Assembly: GCA_017303855.1 (NCBI GenBank)
Contig: JAFLBL010000001.1
Span: 1-64,000 of the forward strand
From: Chitinophagales bacterium
Lineage (GTDB): Bacteria; Bacteroidota; Bacteroidia; Chitinophagales; Chitinophagaceae
Length of the DNA: 64,000 nucleotides
Direction: 5' to 3'
Shown here: piece by piece, positions 52,543 to 62,360 of the stretch
Position numbering within the stretch: position 1 is the stretch's first letter
Layout of the letters: each line of letters begins with the position of its first letter
Made by a program: the position numbers and the translations under genes
Notes under the pieces: generated by a model
Told to the model about the DNA's origin: nothing
The model's database searches: none
What the model saw: only the letters and a program-made list of their open reading frames with translations

Positions 52543-55056
52543 TCAGAATAATTCAGGCTGACTGTCTTCTTCTTTCGGCTTTACCCACTCCAGTTCCGTG
52601 GATTTACTGAAATCGGCAAGTTTTGTCCCCACAGTCCTCCACCCGGTTACTTCAGCTATTTTATTGATCTTTAATTTCCCTTTACGGATCTGGGCACCAC
52701 GTCCTTGCTGCATCGCCAGTACCGGATCTTCTATGGTGGTTACGGTTTCAAGATAATTCCCCTCTCCTTCTTTAATAAACATGAATTTATTCTTCAGCGT
52801 GGTGGTTTCAATTTTGAAACGCTTTACCATAAACTGTTTTTTATCCATGTCCACATATACCGCCGTAACCGTTTTCTCCGGGTTAAACTTTTCAATAAAA
52901 ATCACTTTCTCCGTATCGAGTTTCTGGGTCAGTTCCTGATCCGTGATTTCGTAATTTCCGTCACTGAACATGACCAGAATTTTCTCCTCTGCGTCGAATA
53001 CGCCCAGATACTGACCTTTTTCTTCAGTATTCAGTCTGCCAAACTGGTCATCGTACCAGAGTTTTTTACCGGCAATGGTTGAGCGACCGGCTTCTTTGAA
53101 TTTCACTGATTTTACCGGGTACTTGGTTACCTGGTTGCCCATGCTGTTACGGCCTTTGATTTCCAGCTCTTCGAAGTAGTAATCAAAGTCCTTAATCCGT
53201 GCCGTGCAGTTGCCCAGTACAATCTTCACCACTTCCGCTTCTCCGTTCGCATTTGCCGTGAAATAGTGAACCTTTGATTTGTCATGCCCCTTGGTAAGAT
53301 CATATTCCTTATCCCGGGTAATACCGGTTACATTGAAACGTTTGGCATAACTGATTCCCGTTGCCCCGTCCACATAAAGCATGTTGTAGGTTGTACGTTC
53401 ATCATTCTTCTGAAAAACGGCCACATGGATGATCTCTTTTCCGATAAAGGTCTTATCGGAAACCTTTACCACTTTCATGATACCCCGTTTGGTGAATACA
53501 ATTATATCATCCAGGTCAGAACATTCAAACAAGAATTCGTCTTTTTTCAGCCCCGTTCCGATAAATCCTTCCACCTTGTTTACAAACAGTTTGGTATTGG
53601 CGATAGCCACATGTTTGGCCTCGATCACTTCAAACTGTTTGATTTCCGTTTTGCGTTCCCTGCCTTTGCCGTATTTTTTTAACAGGTTTTCATAGTAGGC
53701 CACCGCGTAATCCACCAGGTTGGCCAGATCAAACCTTACCTGTTTAATATCAGCTTCAAGTCCTTTTATCTGGGCATTCAGTTCGTCAATATCGAGCCGG
53801 TATATCCGGCGAACCGGCTTTTCCGTCAGTTTAATAATATCCTCGCGTGTAACGGCGCGTTTAAGCTGTTTCACAAAGGGCACAAATGCCTTATCAATCG
53901 CTTCAATCACTTTATCCCAGGTCTCATGCTTCTTCTCTAACTCTTTATAAATTTTTTCTTCAAAAAATATTTTTTCCAAAGAAGTATAATGCCATTTCTC
54001 CTGCAATTCGCCAAGCTTGATATTCAATTCCTGCTCCAGCAGGTCCTTGGTTTTATCCACCGACAAACGAAGCAGTTCCTGGACTCCGAGAAAGCGTGGC
54101 TTCTGGTCCACAATCACACAGGCGTTCGGGGAGACAGAGACTTCGCAATCGGTGAACTTATACAACGCGTCGATGGTGATATCCGGTGAAATACCTGGTG
54201 CCAGGTCAACCTGAATTTCCACATCGGCCGCCGTATTATCGGTTACTTTTTTAATCTTGATTTTACCCTGGTCATTGGCTTTTACAATGGACTCCATCAG
54301 TTGAGTGGTGGTCACACCATAAGGCACACTGCGGATCGCGAGTGTTTTCTTGTCCACTTCCTCAATATGAGCCCTTACTTTAACTTTCCCGCCTCTTTTT
54401 CCCTGGTTATAATCGGTCACATCAATCATGCCCCCGGTCAGGAAATCAGGGTGCAGGACAAAATTCCGTCCACGGAGATACTTTATAGCCGCATCAATCA
54501 ACTCGCAGAAATTGTGCGGAAGAATTTTAGTAGATAAACCAACGGCAATGCCATCCGCCCCATGTGCCAGCAAGAGCGGGAACTTCATGGGCAGTGTAAC
54601 CGGTTCGTTTTTCCGGCCATCATAACTCAGTTGCCAGGTGGTGGTTTTGGCATTAAAAGCCACATCCAGGGCGAACTTACTCAGCCGGGCTTCAATATAA
54701 CGGGCGGCAGCCGCATCATCACCGGTACGTACATCGCCCCAGTTACCCTGCGTATCGATCAGCAGGTCTTTCTGTCCCATATTGACCAGGGCGTCGCCGA
54801 TACTTGCATCACCATGCGGGTGGTATTGCATGGCCTGCCCGATGATATTCGCCACTTTATTAAATCGCCCATCATCCATTTCCTTCATGGCATGCAGGAT
54901 CCGGCGTTGCACGGGCTTCAGACCGTCTTCCACTGCCGGTACGGCCCTTTCCAATATTACATACGATGCATAATCCAGGAACCAGGATTTATATTGCCCG
55001 TGTAATCCGCTGTCGTTGTTCTGTACGTCCGTAATTTTATTTTTTGCTGCGCTCAT
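52543..55056 (-). CDS. parC: DNA topoisomerase IV subunit A
   Basis: An 837-residue type II topoisomerase A subunit from the ATG at 55056; the longer frame uses TTG. The DNA-gate Tyr is 120 in AAARYIEARLSKF and the quinolone-region block is YHPHGDASIGDALV. A coiled-coil segment and a beta-pinwheel C-terminal domain (about 510-800) follow; I see no GyrA-box, which fits topoisomerase IV rather than gyrase. It decatenates replicated chromosomes with ParE, whose gene lies 1.8 kb away on the same strand. Confidence 0.92.
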   Translation of the reverse strand: MSAAKNKITDVQNNDSGLHGQYKSWFLDYASYVILERAVPAVEDGLKPVQRRILHAMKEMDDGRFNKVANIIGQAMQYHPHGDASIGDALVNMGQKDLLIDTQGNWGDVRTGDDAAAARYIEARLSKFALDVAFNAKTTTWQLSYDGRKNEPVTLPMKFPLLLAHGADGIAVGLSTKILPHNFCELIDAAIKYLRGRNFVLHPDFLTGGMIDVTDYNQGKRGGKVKVRAHIEEVDKKTLAIRSVPYGVTTTQLMESIVKANDQGKIKIKKVTDNTAADVEIQVDLAPGISPDITIDALYKFTDCEVSVSPNACVIVDQKPRFLGVQELLRLSVDKTKDLLEQELNIKLGELQEKWHYTSLEKIFFEEKIYKELEKKHETWDKVIEAIDKAFVPFVKQLKRAVTREDIIKLTEKPVRRIYRLDIDELNAQIKGLEADIKQVRFDLANLVDYAVAYYENLLKKYGKGRERKTEIKQFEVIEAKHVAIANTKLFVNKVEGFIGTGLKKDEFLFECSDLDDIIVFTKRGIMKVVKVSDKTFIGKEIIHVAVFQKNDERTTYNMLYVDGATGISYAKRFNVTGITRDKEYDLTKGHDKSKVHYFTANANGEAEVVKIVLGNCTARIKDFDYYFEELEIKGRNSMGNQVTKYPVKSVKFKEAGRSTIAGKKLWYDDQFGRLNTEEKGQYLGVFDAEEKILVMFSDGNYEITDQELTQKLDTEKVIFIEKFNPEKTVTAVYVDMDKKQFMVKRFKIETTTLKNKFMFIKEGEGNYLETVTTIEDPVLAMQQGRGAQIRKGKLKINKIAEVTGWRTVGTKLADFSKSTELEWVKPKEEDSQPELF

Positions 55057-55206
55057 AGTGCTACTCGTAGAAATCAAATAAATATTTCCTGTTGTATGCT
55101 ATTTCAAATTCTTCCAAAAAAACCCAGATACGCTGACCTGAAACTTTTTCGCCTGTTGATCCGGGAACAGGTGTTTGCCATATGATTTTACTAAACTGTA
55201 AAAAAA

Positions 55207-56055
55207 TTATACAGAAACCACAATCTCCTCTGCCCCTGTCAGCGGCTTGCTGGCCGCCAGCTTCACATCAAAATCCTTCCAGCTTTTTGATGTATCACCG
55301 GTAGTTTCAATTTTACCATCGGTAATCAGTTTTTTCATCCTCCACATGATGAAAATATCACCCGTTTTTATTTTCATCCGGTTCAGGGTATTACTAAGCA
55401 CCCGTGTGGCTTTCTGCCATTCACCGGTAATATTTTTCAATAACTCCCCGTCATAAAAACTGTCTTCTTTTCCGGCAATCTTCTTACCTCCTTCCAGTAT
55501 TCTGACCACCGCGTTTTCCTCTGTCAGTTTACGCCATTCATCCGGATCTATTTCAAATTCACTGAGCGTTACCGGTCTTGCCAGTTTGCGCGCTTTTGTA
55601 AACTCCCTTGGTTGTATCTCACTCAGCCAGGAAGGGTAAAAGATGTGTCCTTTTTCATTTATAAAAGGAAGGTTATTCAGGTACAGAATCATGATCCGTC
55701 CCTGGAATTCTCTCAACTGCGGCATCAACCAGTAATAGCCCGTTACATCATGCTGATTCTGCCCCATCCATATCCAAAGCTCTTCTTCCGGATTAGCCGA
55801 CAATTTTTCTTTTATCAGCATGACGGTCTGCCGGTCATCAAAACTCCCTGCTGTTTCCCCGTAAGGAGAACCCTGCGATATCTCATTCCACCAGGCTAAG
55901 CGGGCCTGCCAGCCTTCTTCCGTTTCCAGCTGCAGCAGGGGACCAACTGCAAAATCATCCCTGATCTGCAACACTTCTCCCGACATGGTTTCATCCAATG
56001 TCATTACTTCCTGCATCAGCGCCACTTCACTTTCATTAAATACAATATGAATCAT
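55207..56055 (-). CDS. DUF1835 domain protein
   Basis: A 282-residue soluble protein beginning MIHIVFNESEVALMQE, then GEVLQIRDDFAVGPL, the usual start of DUF1835 proteins, and a C-terminal part resembling the companion domain DUF3658. The family is widespread in Bacteroidota and Bacillota with no known activity. The start of this gene is one base from the stop of the methyltransferase gene, so they form an operon with parE. Confidence 0.75.
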   Translation of the reverse strand: MIHIVFNESEVALMQEVMTLDETMSGEVLQIRDDFAVGPLLQLETEEGWQARLAWWNEISQGSPYGETAGSFDDRQTVMLIKEKLSANPEEELWIWMGQNQHDVTGYYWLMPQLREFQGRIMILYLNNLPFINEKGHIFYPSWLSEIQPREFTKARKLARPVTLSEFEIDPDEWRKLTEENAVVRILEGGKKIAGKEDSFYDGELLKNITGEWQKATRVLSNTLNRMKIKTGDIFIMWRMKKLITDGKIETTGDTSKSWKDFDVKLAASKPLTGAEEIVVSV

Positions 56056-56056
56056 A

Positions 56057-56845
56057 CTACTTGTTTGTCGGTTGTATACAATAATAAACGCAGGTGGTCA
56101 GAAAATTTCTGAAAAAAGGGATGGCTTGTATGATACCCGCCTGTTTACGGGGTTTCCAACCAAATTTCCATTCATAAATCGGATTCAGGAGGTAGTGCCG
56201 CTTATCCAGCAACTGATAACCTTCCTGCACGCATATTTTTTCAAATCGTTCAATGCTGATACCCGTTTCCCGGATCTCCATCATTTCCTCCACATTTTCC
56301 TTCCTGTTTTTAAGTATCCACTTATAAAGCGGTGCCGGTAATAAATGAATATAGGGCAGCCTTGAGATTTTTGATTTACAAATCTGCTGATGACCGCCAA
56401 AGGGCATATACCAGGGAGGAAAGCCAAAAAAGATGATACCACCCGGGCGAAGAAATTTTTTCATCCAGCCAATCAGCTTTGCCTGATCGTGTATATGCTC
56501 AATCACATCTTTGAGCAATACAATGTCAAAAAGACCACCAAAATCCTTCTCAGTGTCAACCTGGTAGATATCCTTTACAACAAAACGAAGCCGGCCCGCG
56601 GCAATATCTTCCGGCAGATACTCGCTGGCCAGATCAATCCGGGGCGCATCCAGTTCCACTCCCACACCCAAACAGCCACGGTTAATAAAGGCTTTGAGCA
56701 CACCGCCTTCACCGCACCCTATCTCCAAAACCCGCATGCCTTCTTTAAGCGGAAACTTTTCTTCAATAAAGGGTATGACATATTTTTCCGCATTCAGTAC
56801 CTGAATGTCAAAATACCTTTTTCTGTCTGCGTGAAATTCAAACAT
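56057..56845 (-). CDS. Class I SAM-dependent methyltransferase
   Basis: A 262-residue enzyme with the AdoMet motif VLEIGCGEGGVLKAF and motif II/III FDIVLLKDVIEHIHDQ, then RPGGIIFFGFPPWYM. The C-terminal ~80 residues are basic and may contact a substrate membrane or nucleic acid. Substrate unknown. It sits between parE (2 bases upstream) and DUF1835 (1 base downstream). Confidence 0.85.
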   Translation of the reverse strand: MFEFHADRKRYFDIQVLNAEKYVIPFIEEKFPLKEGMRVLEIGCGEGGVLKAFINRGCLGVGVELDAPRIDLASEYLPEDIAAGRLRFVVKDIYQVDTEKDFGGLFDIVLLKDVIEHIHDQAKLIGWMKKFLRPGGIIFFGFPPWYMPFGGHQQICKSKISRLPYIHLLPAPLYKWILKNRKENVEEMMEIRETGISIERFEKICVQEGYQLLDKRHYLLNPIYEWKFGWKPRKQAGIIQAIPFFRNFLTTCVYYCIQPTNK

Positions 56846-56847
56846 GA

Positions 56848-58746
56848 TTATACCAGTTCTTCTGCTTTGTCGGATTCTATACGCAGGTTATCAATAATAA
56901 ATTCCTGCCGGTCGGGGGTGTTTTTACCCATATAATACTCCAGCAGGTGCTGAATATGATCGCCTTCTTCCACCCGCATGAGTTGCTTACGCATATCCTG
57001 GGCGATGAATTGGGCAAATTCATCCGGACTGATTTCACCGAGCCCCTTAAAGCGGGTAACTTCCGGTTTGGCACCCAGCTTTTTCATAGCCGCCTGCTTT
57101 TCATTTTCATCATAACAATAGATGGTCTCCTGTTTATTTCTCACCCTGAATAAAGGTGTTTCCAGTACATACACTTTTTCATGTTTTACCAGGTCAGGGA
57201 AAAACTGCAGAAAAAACGTCATCAGCAGCAGACGGATGTGCATACCATCCACATCTGCATCGGTAGCGATCACCACATTATTAAAACGTAACCCTTCCAG
57301 CCCTTCTTCTATATTCAACGCATGTTGAAGCAGGTTGAATTCTTCGTTTTCGTATACCACTTTTTTGGTCAGACCGTAACAATTCAACGGTTTACCCCGC
57401 AGACTGAAGACAGCCTGGGTTTCCACATTCCTTGCTTTGGTAATTGATCCACTGGCACTATCACCTTCCGTTATAAAAATGGTGGTTTCCTTTTGTTTGG
57501 CAACAAATTCTTCCTTGTTCTTCGCCGGCGCATCATCGTCGAGATGATAACGGCAATCCCGCAATTTGCGGTTGTGCAGATTGGCTTTCTTTGCCCGCTC
57601 ATTGGCCAGTTTCTTGATACCGGCCAGTTCCTTTCTTTCCCGTTCACTCTGCTCAATACGTTTCTTCATTGCTTCCGCAATGGCCGGATTCTTGTGCAGA
57701 AAATTATCGAGTTGGTTGGAAAGGAAATCACTCATGAACTGCTTCATCGTCGGACCGTCCACATCCACATTTACCGAGCCCAGCTTTGTTTTGGTTTGTG
57801 ATTCAAAAACCGGCTCCACCACCCTCACGGAAACAGCCGCAACGATCCCGGTACGGATATCCGACGCGTCATAATCCTTTTTAAAGAAATCCCGGATGGT
57901 TTTCACATATGCTTCCCGGAATGCCTGCTGGTGCGTACCACCCTGCGTGGTATGTTGCCCGTTTACAAAGCTGTATATATCCTCACCATAATCATTGTTA
58001 TGGGTAATGGCGATCTCAATATCATCTCCGGAAAGATGAATAATCGGGTAACGGATTTCATCTTCATTGGTTTTTCGCTGGAGCAGATCCAGCAGACCAT
58101 TTTTACTGACAAAGGATTTCCCATTGAATAAAATCCGCAGACCGGCATTCAGAAAACAATAATTCCAAATCTGGTTTTCAAGGAATTCCGGAATGAACCT
58201 GAAATTTTTAAAGACCGCTTCATCTGGAATAAATGTAACCTGCGTACCATTCTGTTCGCCGGATTTCGCTTCCTTATGTTCTTTTACCAATACACCTCTT
58301 TCAAATTCTGCCGTTTTCTCTTTGCCTTCCCGTATTGCTGTTACTTTAAAATAATTACTCAATGCATTTACCGCCTTGGTTCCCACACCGTTCAGTCCGA
58401 CCGACTTCTGGAATGCTTTGCTGTCATACTTGGCACCTGTATTGATTTTACTGACCACATCCACCACTTTTCCCAACGGGATACCACGGCCAAAGTCACG
58501 GACTGTTACCGTTTTCCCCTCAATAGTCAGTTCAACGGTCTTGCCGTAACCCATGGTAAACTCATCAATACAGTTATCCATTACTTCTTTTACCAACACG
58601 TAAATGCCGTCATCCGGGGATGAACCATCTCCCAGTTTCCCGATGTACATACCGGGCCTGAGACGGATATGCTCCTTCCAGTCAAGTGACTTAATACTGT
58701 CTTCGGTATATTCAAAAAGGTTGGTCGTTTCTTTGTCCTTTGCCAT
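56848..58746 (-). CDS. parE: DNA topoisomerase IV subunit B
   Basis: A 632-residue B subunit from the ATG at 58746 ([23 protein letters not shown]). The GHKL ATPase site shows [21 protein letters not shown] and [14 protein letters not shown]; the TOPRIM domain has [14 protein letters not shown] and [14 protein letters not shown] with its metal-binding acids. It forms topoisomerase IV with ParC. Length matches ParE, without the gyrase-type insert. Confidence 0.93.
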   Translation of the reverse strand: MAKDKETTNLFEYTEDSIKSLDWKEHIRLRPGMYIGKLGDGSSPDDGIYVLVKEVMDNCIDEFTMGYGKTVELTIEGKTVTVRDFGRGIPLGKVVDVVSKINTGAKYDSKAFQKSVGLNGVGTKAVNALSNYFKVTAIREGKEKTAEFERGVLVKEHKEAKSGEQNGTQVTFIPDEAVFKNFRFIPEFLENQIWNYCFLNAGLRILFNGKSFVSKNGLLDLLQRKTNEDEIRYPIIHLSGDDIEIAITHNNDYGEDIYSFVNGQHTTQGGTHQQAFREAYVKTIRDFFKKDYDASDIRTGIVAAVSVRVVEPVFESQTKTKLGSVNVDVDGPTMKQFMSDFLSNQLDNFLHKNPAIAEAMKKRIEQSERERKELAGIKKLANERAKKANLHNRKLRDCRYHLDDDAPAKNKEEFVAKQKETTIFITEGDSASGSITKARNVETQAVFSLRGKPLNCYGLTKKVVYENEEFNLLQHALNIEEGLEGLRFNNVVIATDADVDGMHIRLLLMTFFLQFFPDLVKHEKVYVLETPLFRVRNKQETIYCYDENEKQAAMKKLGAKPEVTRFKGLGEISPDEFAQFIAQDMRKQLMRVEEGDHIQHLLEYYMGKNTPDRQEFIIDNLRIESDKAEELV

Positions 58747-58827
58747 GATCAAGGTACGTTCTGAAATGAAAAAAATGATTAGGAATCGTTCGTTAATAAA
58801 CCGGTCTTACCAAAGTGTACATTCGGG

Positions 58828-58835
58828 CAAATATA
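58828..58835 (-). promoter_or_regulatory. -7 box of parE
   Basis: TATATTTG on the minus strand (58835-58828), about 80 bases before the parE ATG at 58746. Confidence 0.45.
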
Positions 58836-59270
58836 CCAAAACAGACGGGGCGTACCCGGTTCATAGTTATTAACAGTTGGGGAAAATTGTCCGGAAAGAA
58901 ATCTGGCAGAAAATCATTTTTTTCGGCTTAACAATACTGTCTTATCCTTCTTATCGCCTGCCTCCTGATTTGTCATTACACAACAGGTAATACAGATGCA
59001 CTGGTTGCCATTTAACGTCTCTATGCCAGTAGTTACGTACTGCATTTATTCTTTTTTATATTATATATATTTCTTATACAATAAAGCCCCTCACGTTACT
59101 TTTTCACTAAATTATCCTCACTTAATTTTCACATATACAATATATTACCCTGTTAATCAGCATGTTTTCAAATACCCCTTCATGGTCACTTATTTTCAAT
59201 CTCAGTTAGACCCCGTTTTTGTAGTACCTTCGTAAGCTGTCCGGCTAATAGGCCGCTCTTTTGTTTGTAT

Positions 59271-59285
59271 ACAGATAGTATCTGT
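59271..59285 (+). promoter_or_regulatory. Inverted repeat upstream of the small acidic protein gene
   Basis: ACAGATA (59271-59277) and TATCTGT (59279-59285) are perfect 7-base arms with one base between, 37 bases before the ATG at 59323. Shape and size fit a dimeric operator better than a terminator. Confidence 0.4.
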
Positions 59286-59322
59286 TGATGAACGTAGTTG
59301 TGAATTATTAAATTGGGAAAAG

Positions 59323-59592
59323 ATGTATACGTATGATTTGCTGGAGAACGGCTGTTATTACCTGATAAAAGAAAAAGAAGACGCTGCCGTATTGCTGATA
59401 CGGGTGGCCGTGATTACGGATCAGTGTGTATTTATACAGCGGTACGACACACAGATGCAGACAGAATGGAAACTGAAAAAGGATACCATCAGCGACATTA
59501 TAGAATGCCTGAGCGATGAGGCTGTAAAAGCATGGGAACAGTACTTCCGGAGCAGCCAGGATGCCTGGTTTGGGGATGAAGGAGAAGAGTAA
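59323..59592 (+). CDS. Small acidic protein of unknown function
   Basis: An 89-residue soluble protein (MYTYDLLENGCYYLIKEKE...WFGDEGEE) with a compact alternating pattern suggesting beta strands followed by helices (DTISDIIECLSDEAVKAWEQ) and an acidic end. No family is recognised. Codon use looks like the neighbours and the ATG follows the inverted repeat described above. Confidence 0.6.
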   Translation: MYTYDLLENGCYYLIKEKEDAAVLLIRVAVITDQCVFIQRYDTQMQTEWKLKKDTISDIIECLSDEAVKAWEQYFRSSQDAWFGDEGEE

Positions 59593-59659
59593 ACCGCTGA
59601 TGTAATTTCAGGACGATACTGGCTGAAAAAAAGTATTTTAGCCAAACAATCACCTCGCC

Positions 59660-61120
59660 ATGCTTACCACTAAAATACGGGCTGCAGTACTGGTTACTTT
59701 TCTGCATCTTACCAGTTTACCTTTTTTTGCACAAACAGCATTTCTGCCGGTTGATTACCTGGACAAATCGTTTCATGCCGGCCGAAGGGATGCATTAAGG
59801 GCCGTTATGCCCGACAGTTCTGTGGCGGTGATTTTCGCCTACCCCACCCGGACTTTTTCAAACGATGTGGAATATATCTATCATGCCAATCCGGATCTAT
59901 ATTATTTCAGCGGGTATAAAGAACCCCATTCTCTGTTGTTGATTTTTAAAGATCCGCAAACGGATGCGGATGGAAAATCGTACACTTCCGTCTTGTTTGT
60001 ACAAAAGCGAAATCCACAGGCTGAGCAATGGACGGGCAAACGATTGGGTATTGAAGGCGCCCGGGAAAAACTGGGTATGGAACAGGTTTATAATGGCAGC
60101 GACTTCAAAAATTTTACCGTTGATTTCACCCGCTTCAAAAAAATTTTATGCGACCGCCTTCCGGCTGATGTGCCGAATGGATATGACCCTGCGGACTTGT
60201 TCGACCTGCTCGATCAGTTTAAACTAAAAGCGGGTTTTACAGGTACAAAAGCACCAGCCAGTTTAGATTCCCGGCTATTTACAGAACTGACCGGCAAACT
60301 CAGACGTATCAAGACACCTGAAGAAACCCTGTTATTGCGTAAAGCCGTAGAAATATCCTGCCAGGCACATAACGAAGTAATGAAAGCCATCCATCCCGAT
60401 ATGTCGGAACTGGAAATTCAGGGACTACAGGAATTTGTCCATAAAAAACACGGTGCAGAAGGTGTGGGATATGGTTCCATCATTGGTTCCGGTGAAAACG
60501 GCTGCGTTTTGCACTATATGGAAAATTCCAAAACAAAAATTGGCGGTTCGTTATTACTGATGGATGTCGGTGCCGAGTATCATGGTTATACGGCAGACGT
60601 AACCCGCACAATACCCGCTGATGGTAAATTTTCAGCAGAGGAAAAAGCTATCTATGATCTGGTTTATAATGCCCAGGAAGCGGCATTTAAAACATTACGT
60701 AACGGATCAAAATTTGCCGATGCCAGTAAAGCGGCACGGGAAATCATTGCAGATGGATTATTGAAACTGGGTATTATCACTGATAAAAACGAGGTTGGGA
60801 AATACTATCCGCACGGACTGGGACATCATATAGGACTGGATGTACACGACAGAGGTTCAATGGAAACCCTGCTAAAAGACATGATCATTACGATTGAACC
60901 GGGTATCTATATACCGGCAGACAGTAAATGTGATAAGAAATGGTGGGGTATTGCGGTAAGAATTGAAGACGATCTCCTGATTACAGAAAACGGATACGAG
61001 TTACTATCCGGCTTCGCACCCCGTAAAACCGAAGATATTGAACGGATGATCAGTCAGAAAAGTGCGCTCGATGATTTCAAACTGGCCCCGTTGGAATCAG
61101 GTAAGAAAAAGAGTTTCTGA
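59660..61120 (+). CDS. Secreted Xaa-Pro aminopeptidase (M24, aminopeptidase P)
   Basis: A 486-residue exported peptidase (signal peptide ending near FFAQT). The N-terminal AMP_N domain (FHAGRRDALRAVMPDSSVAV) precedes the creatinase-like pita-bread domain, whose two-metal site is visible: Asp in LMDVGAEYHGYTADVTRT, His in HGLGHHIGLDVHD, Glu in TIEPGIYIP and Glu in AVRIEDDLLIT. It removes the first residue from peptides with proline in second position; export suggests a role in peptide nutrition or envelope turnover. Convergent with a lipoprotein gene. Confidence 0.92.
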   Translation: MLTTKIRAAVLVTFLHLTSLPFFAQTAFLPVDYLDKSFHAGRRDALRAVMPDSSVAVIFAYPTRTFSNDVEYIYHANPDLYYFSGYKEPHSLLLIFKDPQTDADGKSYTSVLFVQKRNPQAEQWTGKRLGIEGAREKLGMEQVYNGSDFKNFTVDFTRFKKILCDRLPADVPNGYDPADLFDLLDQFKLKAGFTGTKAPASLDSRLFTELTGKLRRIKTPEETLLLRKAVEISCQAHNEVMKAIHPDMSELEIQGLQEFVHKKHGAEGVGYGSIIGSGENGCVLHYMENSKTKIGGSLLLMDVGAEYHGYTADVTRTIPADGKFSAEEKAIYDLVYNAQEAAFKTLRNGSKFADASKAAREIIADGLLKLGIITDKNEVGKYYPHGLGHHIGLDVHDRGSMETLLKDMIITIEPGIYIPADSKCDKKWWGIAVRIEDDLLITENGYELLSGFAPRKTEDIERMISQKSALDDFKLAPLESGKKKSF

Positions 61121-61132
61121 ACGCAATACTGA

Positions 61133-61540
61133 TTAATTTACATTCACCTGTACATCGCAGAATGTTGTATCAAAGGCCACGCGGAAACTGTTTACTCCGG
61201 CAGCAAATGGAGTACCGGTACTCCTCAGTTTCACACTGTTCGTACCCTGTGTGGTAAAGCGTCCTTTCGCATTAAAGTAGAAACCGTTAATCGTATCGGT
61301 TGTGATCAGATAATTTCCGGTTTCGGATACATTAACACTGATTGTAATTGTGTTTGAATCTGACACAAGCGGCACTGCTGCCTTATAGGTACCCGTGACG
61401 GTTTTAGGCAGGCAATCGCCTGTAAGGTCACTTTGCAAACTACCTTTTGCCGGGCGGTCGGGGCCCTCATAACTTAATTCTTTTGTACAGGCAGCCAACA
61501 CCACCCCTCCTAAAACCAGAACAGCCATAAATCTTTTCAT
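61133..61540 (-). CDS. Small lipoprotein of unknown function
   Basis: A 135-residue lipoprotein from the ATG at 61540 (MKRFMAVLVLGGVVLAAC, Cys 18). The body is beta-rich with two Cys (DCLPKTV and TFCDVQVNV), perhaps an Ig-like sandwich. No family is recognised. It begins close to the divergent rhodanese-thioredoxin gene. Confidence 0.65.
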   Translation of the reverse strand: MKRFMAVLVLGGVVLAACTKELSYEGPDRPAKGSLQSDLTGDCLPKTVTGTYKAAVPLVSDSNTITISVNVSETGNYLITTDTINGFYFNAKGRFTTQGTNSVKLRSTGTPFAAGVNSFRVAFDTTFCDVQVNVN

Positions 61541-61637
61541 ATTCAAAACGTCCTTTAGATCGCTAAAAATAGGATTATTTTGTCAACGGCTCAACCTTCA
61601 TAGCCGGTTATCCGTCAGTAGAGCGCAAATATTGTGC

Positions 61638-61645
61638 TATTTTTG
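61638..61645 (+). promoter_or_regulatory. -7 box before the rhodanese-thioredoxin gene
   Basis: TATTTTTG fits TAnnTTTG, 14 bases before the ATG at 61660; no clear -33 element. Confidence 0.45.
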
Positions 61646-61659
61646 TAAAAAAACCACGG

Positions 61660-62355
61660 ATGAAAAACGTATTATTTTACTTCTTATTATTTACTGCAGT
61701 TTCCTGTCAGTCGCAATCCGGATCCGGTAACAATTATGCAGTTCCCGCAGACTTTGAAAAAGGGTTGTTGGCCGGAAATGTACAGGTACTGGATGTCCGT
61801 AAAGCGGCAGAGTTTAAAGGCGGTCATCTGAAAAATGCTTTACAGGCTGACTGGACGAATAAAACGGAGTTTTTTGAACGAATAAAATATGTGGACAAGG
61901 ACAAACCTGTTTACATCTACTGCCTGGCGGGTGGCCGAAGTACCGCTGCAGCCGCCTGGATGCGCGAAAACGGGTACAAACAGGTTATTGAATTGAAAGG
62001 GGGCATTAATGCCTGGAAAAATGCAGGTAAGCCGGTTGAAGGCAGTTCGAATAGTAAACAAATCACGGCGGAGGAATTTGCCGCATCCATTCCTTCCGAT
62101 AAAACCGTTTTAGTTGATTTTGGCGCAGAATGGTGTCCGCCCTGTGTTAAAATGGAGCCGGTTCTGGCTGATCTGAAAAAGGACGCTTCCCTGAAATTTG
62201 AGTTTATAAAAATTGATGCGGGCATTCATACTGGCCTGATGAAAACAAAGAACATTGATGCCATTCCGGTTTTTATTGTATATAAAAATGGCGTTGAAAC
62301 CTGGCGTAAACAGGGTATCGTCACTCTTGAAGAACTCAAAAGCCAGTTAAATTAA
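61660..62355 (+). CDS. Rhodanese-thioredoxin fusion lipoprotein
   Basis: A 231-residue lipoprotein (signal MKNVLFYFLLFTAVSC, Cys 16). Residues ~30-128 are a rhodanese domain with active-site Cys 88 in YIYCLAGGRSTAAA, and ~135-231 a thioredoxin domain with WCPPC (Cys 159, Cys 162). Located outside the inner membrane, it may exchange sulfur or disulfides between the two domains. The thioredoxin motif CPPC is typical of membrane-anchored thiol oxidoreductases. It is followed six bases later by a YCF48-like gene. Confidence 0.9.
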   Translation: MKNVLFYFLLFTAVSCQSQSGSGNNYAVPADFEKGLLAGNVQVLDVRKAAEFKGGHLKNALQADWTNKTEFFERIKYVDKDKPVYIYCLAGGRSTAAAAWMRENGYKQVIELKGGINAWKNAGKPVEGSSNSKQITAEEFAASIPSDKTVLVDFGAEWCPPCVKMEPVLADLKKDASLKFEFIKIDAGIHTGLMKTKNIDAIPVFIVYKNGVETWRKQGIVTLEELKSQLN

Positions 62356-62360
62356 TCCCA

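Larger units (their letters stand above)
58747..59322. other. Non-coding gap upstream of parE and the small acidic protein gene
   Basis: This ~575-base region contains no convincing gene; the short frames in it have low-GC, low-quality translations. It holds the parE -7 box (58828-58835), a very AT-rich stretch at 59040-59160, and an inverted repeat ACAGATA-G-TATCTGT (59271-59285). No tRNA, riboswitch or mobile-element remnant is recognised. Confidence 0.6.

Noticed and set aside
58604..59235. Two short frames (89 and 79 residues) in the gap upstream of the small acidic gene
   Set aside because: The first overlaps the parE 5' end and the second lies in a very AT-rich stretch with an unusual Phe/Tyr-rich translation; neither has a convincing start context.
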